The position numbers and the translations under genes are program-made. This document shows, piece by piece, positions 1 through 9,603 of a DNA stretch of 64,000 nt. The notes under the pieces are model-generated. The model saw only the letters and a program-made list of their open reading frames with translations, did no database searches and was not told where the DNA came from. Source of the stretch: Oenanthe sinensis. Lineage: Eukaryota > Streptophyta > Magnoliopsida > Apiales > Apiaceae. The stretch covers positions 3,477,001 to 3,541,000 of the forward strand of contig JAPMAC010000197.1 in the NCBI GenBank assembly GCA_028671895.1. Reading direction: 5' to 3'. Numbering within the stretch: the stretch's first letter is position 1; every line of letters begins with the position of its first letter.

Positions 1-752
1 ATTTAAGTGAATGTTCTTCGGCTAAAACTCCCATGGCCACTGCAACTAAACTTGAATTAAACACTAAGGAAGCAATAGTGGACATTTCAAGTTATAGAGG
101 CATGGTTGGCTCATTACTTTATTTAACTGCAAGTAGGCCAGATATAATGTTTGCTACATGTCTTTGTGCTAGGTTTCAAGCTGATCCTAGAGAATCTCAT
201 TTGATTGCAATAAAAAGAATATTCAGATATCTCAAAGGAACTCCAAATCTTGGAATTTGGTATCCTAGAGATTCTGGATTTGATCTAATTGGCTATTCAG
301 ATGCAGATTATGCAGGTTGCAGAATTGACAGAAAAAGTACAACAGGCTCTTGTCAATTTCTAGGAAATAAGCTTGTTTCATGGTTTAGCAAGAAGCAGAA
401 TTCAGTGTCTACATCTACTGCAGAGGCTGAATACATTGCAGCTGGAAGTTGCTGTGCACAAATATTATGGATGAGGAATCAACTACTTGACTATGGGTTC
501 AACTTGAACAAGATTCCTATTTTCTGTGATAATACAAGTGCCATTGCTATAACAGAAAATCATGTGCAACATTCCAGAACCAAGCACATTGATGTAAGGT
601 ATCACTTCATTAGGGAACATGTAATGAATGGTACAGTTGAATTATATTTTGTCCTTAGTGAAAGACAACTTGCAAACATTTTTACCAAACCATTAGATGA
701 ATCTACCTTCAATAGATTGATCTGTGATTTAGGAATGCTTAATTATATTTAG
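1..752 (+). CDS. Copia pol C-terminus: end of reverse transcriptase plus RNase H (S1)
   Basis: The frame is open from base 3 to the TAG/TAA-type stop at 750-752 with no break, so this is the C-terminal part of a longer pol. It contains the conserved Copia block SRPDIMFATCLCARFQ, the linker RYLKGTPNLGIW, and an RNase H domain. The RNase H acidic residues are visible in YSDADYAG, TAEAEYIA, FCDNTSAI and TKHIDVRYHF. The end has the usual Copia signature IFTKPLDE. RNase H degrades the RNA strand during reverse transcription in the virus-like particle. This is the best preserved RNase H in the window. Confidence 0.93.
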   Translation, partial: LSECSSAKTPMATATKLELNTKEAIVDISSYRGMVGSLLYLTASRPDIMFATCLCARFQADPRESHLIAIKRIFRYLKGTPNLGIWYPRDSGFDLIGYSDADYAGCRIDRKSTTGSCQFLGNKLVSWFSKKQNSVSTSTAEAEYIAAGSCCAQILWMRNQLLDYGFNLNKIPIFCDNTSAIAITENHVQHSRTKHIDVRYHFIREHVMNGTVELYFVLSERQLANIFTKPLDESTFNRLICDLGMLNYI

Positions 753-1377
753 CCCTTTAAATGTCTGACAAGTTATGTAATTATATTGATTGTAGCCATT
801 GATTATGTTAATTTATTGATTCTTCAATAATCAACTGATAAACATTTTACATATCAATGGATATTATTGGAGCTATCGACAGATAAATATATTAATTGAT
901 GATATATTTGTTTATCGATGGATAATTGCACCTGTCGATGGATAAGCTATTTATCAATCGATGACCTGGAATTTTAGTAGTCCAAGTCATCAATCGATCT
1001 GTACAAAATCTAGCCGTTGATTACTTATTTTATCAATTGATTAATACATACACTCCTGTATGTATATCAGTCGATTGCCAAAATTGGTAACTTTTACTCT
1101 TAAATACTCTTCCAACGGTCAATTTTGTTCTATTTTGAGTAAGTAATTGATTGAGAAATCAGTAAATATAAATAGTGAGATTAAAACATCTTTTAATTCT
1201 TACTTGCAATTTTTACTAACGACTTCTCTATCTCCTTCTCTTTCTCAATCTTAGATCTCTCTCTCTCTGTATCTACACTTTGCTAATAACCCTAATTTAC
1301 TACTGTTTAATTGTTGTTTCTGCTTTATTACTAACAAGTTTGTCAGATAATTCAATTCTATAACCTTAGACTCGATT
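753..1377 (+). promoter_or_regulatory. Spacer between pol and ORF3 with palindromic motif array and TATA box
   Basis: From about 780 to 1080 the spacer is crowded with variants of ATCAATTGAT, ATCGATGGAT and ATCAATCGAT. A TATAAATAG box lies at 1167-1175, followed by a CT-rich leader (about 1200-1270) and the ORF3 start at 1378. The same motif array followed by a TATA box (TATATAAA, 6335-6342) occurs in this element's LTR. An internal promoter for ORF3 is my inference. Confidence 0.55.
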
Positions 1378-4300
1378 ATGGCATCATCAAAGAAGGTCTC
1401 TCAATCAGGATTCTACTATGAGCTCAACAACTTCGTTGCTTGCACTATGGTGGAGGAAGCCCCAACAGAATTCCATCCTCTAATGGAATTTCTAAAGAAT
1501 TCAAAAATTTCAAAGGCCCTCTCAGAAGTACAAAAAATAGTGTGCAATCTAGTTGAAGAATTCTGGACAACAGCAGAAGTAGCAGATGATTTATCTTCCA
1601 TCTCCTTTGATTGCAAAGGACAGAGGTATATTCTAACCACTGTGGTCTTGGGTGAGTGTTTAAATATTCCGTCAAATAATATTGCAAATGCACCCACTGA
1701 CACAGATATTAGAAACATGCTTAGGGAAATCAATTACCTTGCTCCTGATGCTAGTCTAGGTAGTATTGTTAGAAAGAATCTAAGAAAAGAATGGTCATAT
1801 TTCTTTGATGCTTTAATAAAGTGTTTTTCTGGTAAGGTTAGTAATTTGATGCAATAACAACAAGTATGCAACAAGTAGGGTATAGCATTTTATATGATAG
1901 ATATCATAATTTAGGAAGCCTGTTACTCAATGAAATATCTGCCAAATTGGGGAATAAAATAAATAGATCTAATCATATTTATTATGCAAGATTTATTATG
2001 ATTATTATTAACCACTTTGTCAAGGATATTGAGATTGACAGGAATACAGAAATTTTGGATTGCTGGACTCAAAACAAAAGGGTCTTTAAAGACTTGGTTA
2101 GGATCAATCTTCACAGCAATGTGGAATTGATCTATCCCCCTTTTGTTCAGGTATTTATCTCTACTTTAAACTCTTCTCAACCTAATTCTTCTTTGCCTTC
2201 TGTGACTATGGAGGGTGGTAGTAATGACCCCAACCCTCCTACCCAAGCCACACAACCAATCTCTAAATCCAAATCTAAGAAACCAACCTCAACAGGTTCT
2301 CAAAAACCTGCTGTTGTAAAAACCAAGAAAAGAAAATCAACTAGTGTGGTAGATAGATTAGAGGAGGATGTAGGTGGTGAGGGAACTGAGGAACATCAAA
2401 GAACCCAGAAGGATAAGGAGAGTGAGGGTGTGCAACCTCAACCAAGCCACTCCATAGTCTCCCAAAAGACTGTGGATGTTAACATGGAAAATACCACATC
2501 CCTATTGCCATTCTCTCAAAAGGATGACAATATTGAAAATAGCCCACAACCAGGGGCACAGAATCAAGTTGGGGACACAAAAGCCAAAACACTAACACCA
2601 TACAAAAGAAGAGAAAAGAAAGTCACCTTTGCACTTGGGGAATCACACACTGCAAAACCACAGGAAACTGTGGAGGAGCCTTCACAAAGTCTGCTTGATG
2701 CATCTCATATAAATGATGAGATGCAGCCCCATTCTCTTTCAATTCCTATATCTTCTATTCTTCTTTCCCCATCTCAAACTTCTTCAGAAAATTTTTGATA
2801 GATTATCGAACATTTTCAGATTCTCCTTCTTTGTTTTTCAAGGAGAAGCCAACACTCTCTCCTGAATCTTCTTCTCAGAATTTTCAGGATTCTATTTCCA
2901 ATATCATCTCAAACATAACTTCACAAATTATCTCAACTGTTTCTTCTCCATCAATTGATGTTCCTTCATCAATTGATATTCAGCCATCGACTGATAAGCC
3001 ATCGATCGATACTCAAGATCAATCGATGGGTATGCATCAATTGATGGATATCCCAAACACCACTTCAACTGATAATGTCAATACATCAATTGATGCTCAA
3101 TCAATTGATGTTGCACAAACACTCTTAGGATTGAGTGAGTTGAGTGAGAGGCAGGATTGTAACCTGGCAAAAGGAGAGGAAGTGAGTAAAAACATTCCTA
3201 TTTCTTCCAGGAATGAGAGTGAAACACTTGAGGGCCCCACCTTAGTAGGTGCACAAGAAATGAGTGAGGGAGAGGTGAGATTCCAGGATGAGATCCTGAT
3301 GCAAAATAGAGAGATGAGTGAAAGTGATAAAAACATTCTACTTTTTGCACAGGAATTGGAAATTGAACTGATGGCAGAAGGAGTAAAGGAGATAGGGGGA
3401 GCAAATAATGCTGAAGCTAGTGGGAGTGGAATTGCTAAAGACTTTGAAGAGGAAATAGATGCTGGTGAATTGGATCCAAAGAATTTCATTCATCCTGATC
3501 CACAATATCAAGGGTTGGCTACTTCAAGTAACAGGAATGCAGAACAACTCTTGGGCATTGATCATACAGATCAAAGGACCAGGAATCCGAAGGAAAGCAT
3601 TGCCAATACAACAGACACTTGTTATATGGCACCTGAAGAGTTAGAGAGTGATTCTGATGAAGAGCCATGGATGAGCACTATTGATGGTTCCTTAGAAGCT
3701 GCTGAGACTGAAATTCTCTCTCAATATAGAAGAACAATGGTGGAAGGAGACATTGAAGATCCTACTCAAAGGAGAATTGCTCACTATATGAGAGAATCAA
3801 TGAAAATACAAAAGATGACAGTAACAGGAGTAAGGAGGGAACTGGAGAGGATTAAGGACTCTATCTCATCTAACAAAGATGCAATGGACAGGAGATTGGA
3901 TGAGAAGCTACCATTCAACACCATGAATAGCATCAAAGACAAGCTTTTCAAAGAATCCAAAAATTTTACATCTTTGGAGACAAGAGTAGGTTCTCTGGAA
4001 AAGAAGATGGATGATATTATCAGAGGTCAAAATCTCCATGCTTCCATTCTTCAAAAGTTTCTTGACAGACTTCCACCACCCCCTCCAATTGATGATAACA
4101 AAAAGGGGGAGAACACAAAGAAGAAGGATGATGGTGATGGTAGTGATGGTAAAGGTGGTTCTGGTATGGATAAGTCAAGTGGCATTGGTGGTTCTGCACC
4201 CAGAAGAGATAAAAGCAGAAGTAACATGGACAATCAATCTTCAAAGAAATCTAAGTCATCTAATTCTCCAAAAGATAATTTAGAACAGAAAAAGAAAGAT

Positions 4301-5404
4301 TACAAGAAGTTTGATGATGATCTTGAAGCTAGGAGAATTTCTAGGGAGAAAGAAACTCAATCAATGATTGAGAGAGAAAAAAAGAGAATTGAAGATCTAA
4401 GGAGAAACACTGAGTTAGTAACAGAGGCAGTAGAAAAAGGAGACTTGGATGAGTTCATTGCTCAAACAAGAAAAATAAATGAAGATGCACTAAAGGCTGC
4501 CAAGGAAAGCAACTCAGATGCTGAAGCCTTTTTATCAGTTGATCAAGAAGCCCTTAAAGAGAAGAAAAAGGGAAAAGCCATAATGATTGAAGAAAAGAAG
4601 AAGAGAAAAGAGCCAATTGGCCAGAAGCTTCTTCAAGAAGCCATTTCATCAGGATTGTCAGATGCTAAAAAGAAAGAAAAAGAAAATGAGGAAATAGCAA
4701 GGCAAATGAAAATGGAATGGGATATGGAAGATCAACTAATAGATCAACCACTGAGGAAAAAGAGAAAAGTTACTATGGCCAAGAAAAGGTCAAGTTCTAC
4801 TCAAGAAATAGTGGTTCAAGAAAACCTCCAGGGTCAACAAGAAGAAATCAAGGAGGAGGTCACAATTGAAGGATATGATTTGAAGGGAATACCAGTAATC
4901 AATGAAAAAGGATTAATTGGAGTAAGGACTCACCCGGCAACCTCTAACCATGAAGAATCAATGAGGTTGGAGTATGAAAATGGAGTGAAAACAATCTATT
5001 CATTGAAGGTGATAATGAAGCAAAGCTACAATGTTTTAAAGACTATTCTTCCTCTACTCAACAGAAAGTACAAACTCAACACAACAATTGCTCAGGAGAT
5101 ACAACAACAAATTTCAAAGTTAAGAAGATCCAAGGCAGAAGCTAAACCTGATTCACCTCTAAAGCTATGGAAGTCACAGGTCAAAAAGGTGGTGTTGGAG
5201 CCAAAGTATGCTATGATTTTTACAGATATAGAGGGCAATACAAAGTTCTTTGATATCTGCAAATATCTGGACAAAATCACAGATGAAGAAATACATTACC
5301 TTATGAGGCAACTTGGAGAAACTGACAGGTATGAAGCAATCTTGAGAAGTTCTTTCATGAGGCAACTAAAGGAAAATGCTGAGAAAAGGAGGAAGAGGAA
5401 CTAA
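1378..5404 (+). pseudogene. ORF3 downstream of pol, SIRE-like element S1 (two frame breaks)
   Basis: Three consecutive open stretches (1378-1857, 1866-2798, 2795-5404) add up to about 1,340 codons in three frames. Single-base indels near 1848-1866 and in the T run near 2790 explain the shifts. The N-terminal 260 residues or so form a globular-looking region resembling uncharacterised plant transposon proteins; I do not know its function. The middle is rich in Ser, Pro and Lys. Around 2950-3115 it has repeated SID-type peptides coming from the CAATTGAT motif. The last part is strongly charged (Lys/Glu), probably coiled coil, with a basic tail ending RRKRN. The position matches the env-like ORF of SIRE elements, but I see no signal peptide and no clear membrane segment, so an envelope role is not supported. 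A homologous ORF lies at 37896 in S3. Confidence 0.75.
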
Positions 5405-5567
5405 ATTAAATTATGAAGACATTGAAGCTGCTTGCAGGAGTTATCTATCAATCTGGTACTTCCAAAATAAATGTGCCAATTAAATTTCTTGATTTTATCT
5501 GAATGTAAATTTTAAGGGTTTTTGTTATCATCAAGTAGATTTATGCCTGTTAATAACACAGACACAA

Positions 5568-5579
5568 ATAGGGGGAGAT
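5568..5579 (+). other. Polypurine tract of S1
   Basis: ATAGGGGGAGAT directly precedes the LTR start TGTTAGGAAT. This is the plus-strand primer site used in reverse transcription. Confidence 0.85.
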
Positions 5580-6696
5580 TGTTAGGAATCTACATGTGAT
5601 TTTATGATAACATTAATCTTAGAATCATAGAAATTTTATTTGATGTAACTGATCAATTGATATGAAAGTTATAAATATCAATTGATCAGGAAACCATTTA
5701 TCAGTTGAAGTGTTTATATGAATCAACTGATAATTTGGATTGTAGCATAGGTGTTCTTAGTTTATTTCAATCGATAAGGTGTAAATCAATTGATATTTTG
5801 TTCATCAATTGATGTTAGAGTCGATTGATATAGATCATCAATTGATGTGTAAATTAAACTGTTAAATTGTAATTATGTGAAGACAGGAAATTACACAAGT
5901 GAAGGATGATCAATTGATATTGAAGCATCGATGGATGAATGATCAATCGAAGAAGCCAAGTCAAGCATTGAAGACCATCAACTGATGTGAAGACCCATCG
6001 ATTGATATATCGATTGATAAAATCTATCAATCGATAAGCCATCTTTTATCAATCGATGGATATAAAGATCAATCGAAGAAGTACATCAGTTGATGGATTA
6101 AAGGACAGATCAATTGGTATGCCTAACAGCAAATTATCAATTGAGTGTGACAACACAGAAAGAATATCTGTTGAAGATCCAGAGAACAAAAGCACTCCTA
6201 TGGAAGACAGTCTAGAGTGACTGTGAAGACTCAATCAGAAGCTGTCTTTCAAACCTTTTTGTAAAATAGAAAAAGGTAAAAGGAAGGCAGGTAGAAACAA
6301 TCCTAGAATAGGTATTGTAAAAGTACACTTGTGATATATAAACAAGTGTAGTAGCATTATTAGAAAACATACAAGTTAGACATTATTTTACAATCAACTG
6401 TTCAAGCTTGAGAGCACATTTGTAAGAACAGTTGATTTGTTTTCTAATCTTGTAAAAACGAAGCTAGGTTTCTTCTAACCTAGGAGCATTGAGCAAAAAT
6501 ATATATTGATGGAAAAACCAATCCATCAATAATTTTAAATCTCTTTGTTCAGTTTTATTTTTCAGCATTAATTTGTTCGGACTTATTCTCTTATTCTATC
6601 AAACATCAAGAACAAATATTAGAACTCACAAAAAGTTTTAATATTTGTATTCAACCCCCCTTTCTACAAATATTGACATTGTTCTAAGGAATAACA
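5580..6696 (+). repeat. 3' LTR of S1
   Basis: 1,117 bp, starting TGTTAGG and ending AATAACA. U3 carries a dense array of ATCAATTGAT/ATCGATGGAT-like motifs (about 5640-6130), then TATATAAA at 6335-6342. Near the 3' end there is a perfect 10-bp hairpin with a C-rich loop (6640-6674). The other LTR is outside the window, so the 5' boundary rests on the polypurine tract and the TG start. Confidence 0.85.
6640..6674 (+). other. U5 hairpin with C-rich loop (S1)
   Basis: The arms AATATTTGTA (6640-6649) and TACAAATATT (6665-6674) are perfectly complementary around a 15-nt loop containing TTCAACCCCCC. Equivalent hairpins with different stems lie at 9022-9047, 31240-31263, 39143-39174, 61275-61306, 7203-7235 and 63218-63251. 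Confidence 0.8.
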
Positions 6697-7202
6697 CTCT
6701 CATTGAAATCACAGGTTTCTAAAGGTTTGTTTTTGACATCAATTACTTCAGGATTAGTGACCTTTAATAACTGTCTTTTAATTAACTCTGTGATTTCAGG
6801 ATCCTTTTCTGCCAATATTCTCAGCTCATCAAAAGAGATGGTGTCATCAAATCCACTAGTGTTGTAGAAGGTGACTCTATCTGGATTCTTGAGAAGACAC
6901 ATTTGATCTTTCTCATAATTAACTTTTCTTTCATATTATATCTTCTCTTTTGCTGCAATGATTCTTTGAATTATTGGGATGAAATTTTGTTCCTCAGGAT
7001 AAGGATACTCAGATAGATGCTCCACCAATTTTATGAGAAGATTAGCATGTTTATCTTGTAAAGAATCCATACTCCAGAATTCCTTAACACCTTCATCAAT
7101 TTCAAACATTATCTCATCCGCGAAAATTACTGGTTCAGGTTCTTCAGCATCTATTCCATCTAGAGGATGAGGCTTGAATGTTTCTATTATTTTCCTTAAG
7201 TA
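6697..7202 (-). pseudogene. Reverse-strand ORF3 fragment interrupted by S1
   Basis: Read on the minus strand from about 7195 down to the S1 junction, this gives one reading frame with a single stop near 6945. It includes PEEQNFIPIIQRIIAAKEK and then MCLLKNPDRVTFYNTSGFDD. The acidic, Ile/Leu/Lys-rich style and a block of the type F.D...L.DEEI..L...QL resemble the C-terminal domain of the ORF3 ending at 5404. The match is by eye and weak to moderate. The rest of the parent element is not recognisable on either side. Confidence 0.45.
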
Positions 7203-7813
7203 TAAGTTTGTAGAAGGGGGTTGAATACAAACTTAAGAATTATTGTCAATTCTTGCGGATTCAAGTTTATATAAATATATGTAAGTGTTTGAGTGTTTGG
7301 ATTATTGAAACTAAGAAATAGAACAAAAAATTAAATTTAAAACAATTGAAAACAAATCTTCTAAAATTACTAGTGGATTATTTTTTCACTAGTGAATTTT
7401 TTTGCTTTCAATGAACCTTGGTCTGAAACCAAGATGCTTACAAAATGTAAATAGAACTAAGAAAAGCACTACAAATATTTTCCAACTTTCTATTATGCTT
7501 TTCTTGAGTTCTTGAATTAAACTTCTACATTTTGCTACAATGAACTACTAAACTATATATAGTATTTCATTTCTACTTCTATTTTTCTATCGACTGATAA
7601 ATGTATAAAATTCATTTTACAAGGTTTACACTAAAATAGAATGTAGCTTCTTTTCACAATCTTCTTTGAACTTTGTTTTGTTCTGAAAAAGTCTTTATCT
7701 TGATCTTCTTCTTGAAGATTGTGTTCCTTTGAAAGTCTTCACAATCTTAACTGGACTGTCTTCTATTGATTCAGAGTTCTACGAACATTCCATTACTGAA
7801 AGGCATATGTGTA
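7203..7813 (-). repeat. LTR fragment of SIRE-like family E, minus orientation
   Basis: Similar along its length to 63218-63822 near the window end, including the shared hairpin, the ACTAGTGGATT block and the block GACTGTCTTC near the right end. The hairpin (arms 7203-7212 and 7226-7235, perfect 10 bp) shows that the LTR 3' end points left. The similarity stops near 7813, where sequence assigned to S2 begins, so it looks cut by that later insertion. Confidence 0.6.
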
Positions 7814-9062
7814 CTAACTTGTAACACTTAATTACTATGTAACTCAACTAGGTAAAAGATAAAACAACAGCAAAACAAGAGAAACTGAAGAAGCGCATGG
7901 AATCAATCAACTGAAGAAATGGTAATGATACTTGGTAACTACAAGTAACTAATTTGATTAATCCAGAATGCCTAAGTGAGAAGAAGTTCAATCTCAGTAT
8001 TGCTCATGCCCTAACTTATCTAATGGAGAATCAAATTAATGTCAAAGAAGTATCAAGAAGACCAAAGTGATTTCATGTAATGCATCTCAACAACTGGATA
8101 ATGTAAAGATTAATCAACAAATGAGAACTGACATTCAGAAGTAAGAACCCCTTCAAGACTAGTCACTTATGAACCAGACCATTGCATCAAGTGTCAGGAC
8201 ATTGGAGGCAAGTTCATGTCAGTAATAGAAGATCTCATTTGAATTGAGTGAGGAAAAGAAATTGAAGAAGCTAGGGAAACTTGCTCATAAAGGTTAATCC
8301 ACAATTAGTCACTAAAGAAAGTCAACATTGGATGAGTGCATATTTGCTAAGGTAAATGTCGATCCACAGCAGATCGAGATGCGGATCGAGATTGATAATT
8401 GAAGAAAAACATTGCAAGGCAAAACTCGATCCACGGCAAATCGAGATTCTCATAGATCGAGATCGAGATTTTCACAGATCGAGATCGAGATTCTCACAGA
8501 TCGAGATCGAGATTCTCATAGATCGAGATCGAGATTTTCACAAATCGAGATCGAGATTATAGACCAAGATCCAGATCGAGATGGGTCCAGGCCGAGATCG
8601 AGATGCGGGTCGACATGTAACATTTAATGTTCAAGGGACAAGTGGCTTATTGTGAACGGTTGATCCGGAGTAGTTGGGAAATTACTTTTTGTTGTCGAGT
8701 TCCTGATTGAGCCACGTACACAAAAAGGACAAGATCAAGTCTACACGACATTATAAAAGTAGCACTTTGTTTTATTTGTAAGAAGAGCAATCTCTGTATT
8801 TTTTTACGGTATATTTTTCAAAGAGAGCATTTACTGTAAAAAGAAAGTGAGAGAGAATCAGTTGAATCAAGCTTTAATTGCTGTATTTATTGTTCAACTG
8901 ATTATGATGCTTTTATGAATGTTGTAGCAAATCCTTCAATGAATATAAAGATATATTCTTGAAATTCTGTGTCATCATTTATTACCTGTATTTATTTTAT
9001 ATTCTCTCATTATTCGAAACAGTTGTATTCACCCCCCCCTCTACAACAATTTGGACCTAACA
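7814..9062 (+). repeat. 5' LTR of S2 (start approximate)
   Basis: The end is well defined: GGACCTAACA at 9053-9062, then two bases and the primer binding site. U3 holds an AGATCGAGATCGAG minisatellite (about 8350-8620) followed by TATAAAAG at 8752-8759. A hairpin with C-rich loop occurs at 9022-9047. The stretch 7814-8340 is placed in the LTR only because nothing else explains it. Confidence 0.6.
8441..8565 (+). repeat. Minisatellite of AGATCGAG units in S2 U3
   Basis: About five near-identical 22-nt units built from AGATCGAGATCGAGATT plus a TCTCAC-like tail. Degenerate GATCGAGAT copies extend from about 8356 to 8615. It lies upstream of the LTR TATA box. It opens frames coding Arg-Ser or Asp-Arg repeats, but these have no gene context. 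Confidence 0.85.
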
Positions 9063-9064
9063 AT

Positions 9065-9076
9065 TGGTATCAGAGC
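9065..9076 (+). other. Primer binding site of S2 (initiator-Met tRNA)
   Basis: TGGTATCAGAGC, the standard plant PBS complementary to the 3' end of initiator methionine tRNA, two bases after the LTR end. Confidence 0.93.
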
Positions 9077-9603
9077 TTCCTGTTAAACACATCTAACAGA
9101 GATCCTACTGTGTTGTTTGAGTTGGTTCTTGAAAATCCCAGATCTATTTTTTTTTGAAGTTTGTGCCGAAAGCTTCTATTTGGTTCTTCATGAAAAGTTC
9201 ATAGATCTAAAAAGTTCCGAGTCCTGGTGTAAGGAATAATTGCACAATATTTCAAAAGGTTGTACTTAAAGAGCTTTGTGGGTTTTTCTTGTGGTCAAAA
9301 ATCTGGTTATAAAAGAATATTTGATTGGTTGACTAGGTAACTTGAATCAACTGGTTGACTAAACAAAAAGGTCACTTTCGAACTTCTGTCAACCAAAAAG
9401 TGGACAACCTTTTTGTTTGGACTTGAAAATTTTGTGGACCCTGCCACTGTTCCTGTGATTAAAACTAACTTGCTTGAATCTTAAGTGCAAAACCCATTGG
9501 ATATTAAGTGTTGGATATTTAAAGTGAGATAATCAAATTTTCAAGTAAATACAATTTATTGTAATTTGAAAAGTGTATTATCTTAATTTTAAACTTCATT
9601 AAA

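Larger units (their letters stand above)
1..6696 (+). mobile_element. SIRE-like Copia retrotransposon S1, 3' part
   Basis: The element enters the window inside pol and runs through RNase H, a spacer, a long ORF3, a polypurine tract and a 3' LTR ending in AATAACA. The order pol-spacer-ORF3-LTR, with a long extra ORF after pol, fits the SIRE/Maximus branch of Ty1/Copia. The lineage is inferred from layout and protein style. It sits inside a reverse-strand ORF3 fragment that resumes at 6697. The left target duplication lies outside the window, so the insertion cannot be fully checked; the right flank begins CTCTC. Confidence 0.85.

Noticed and set aside
1378..5404. ORF3 as a true envelope gene
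   Set aside because: Position fits, but no signal peptide, no clear transmembrane segment and no cysteine-rich ectodomain can be seen.
8356..8627. Two overlapping frames coding Arg-Ser and Asp-Arg repeats, like a splicing-factor RS domain
   Set aside because: They are by-products of the GATCGAG minisatellite in the S2 LTR, in two frames at once, with no gene context.
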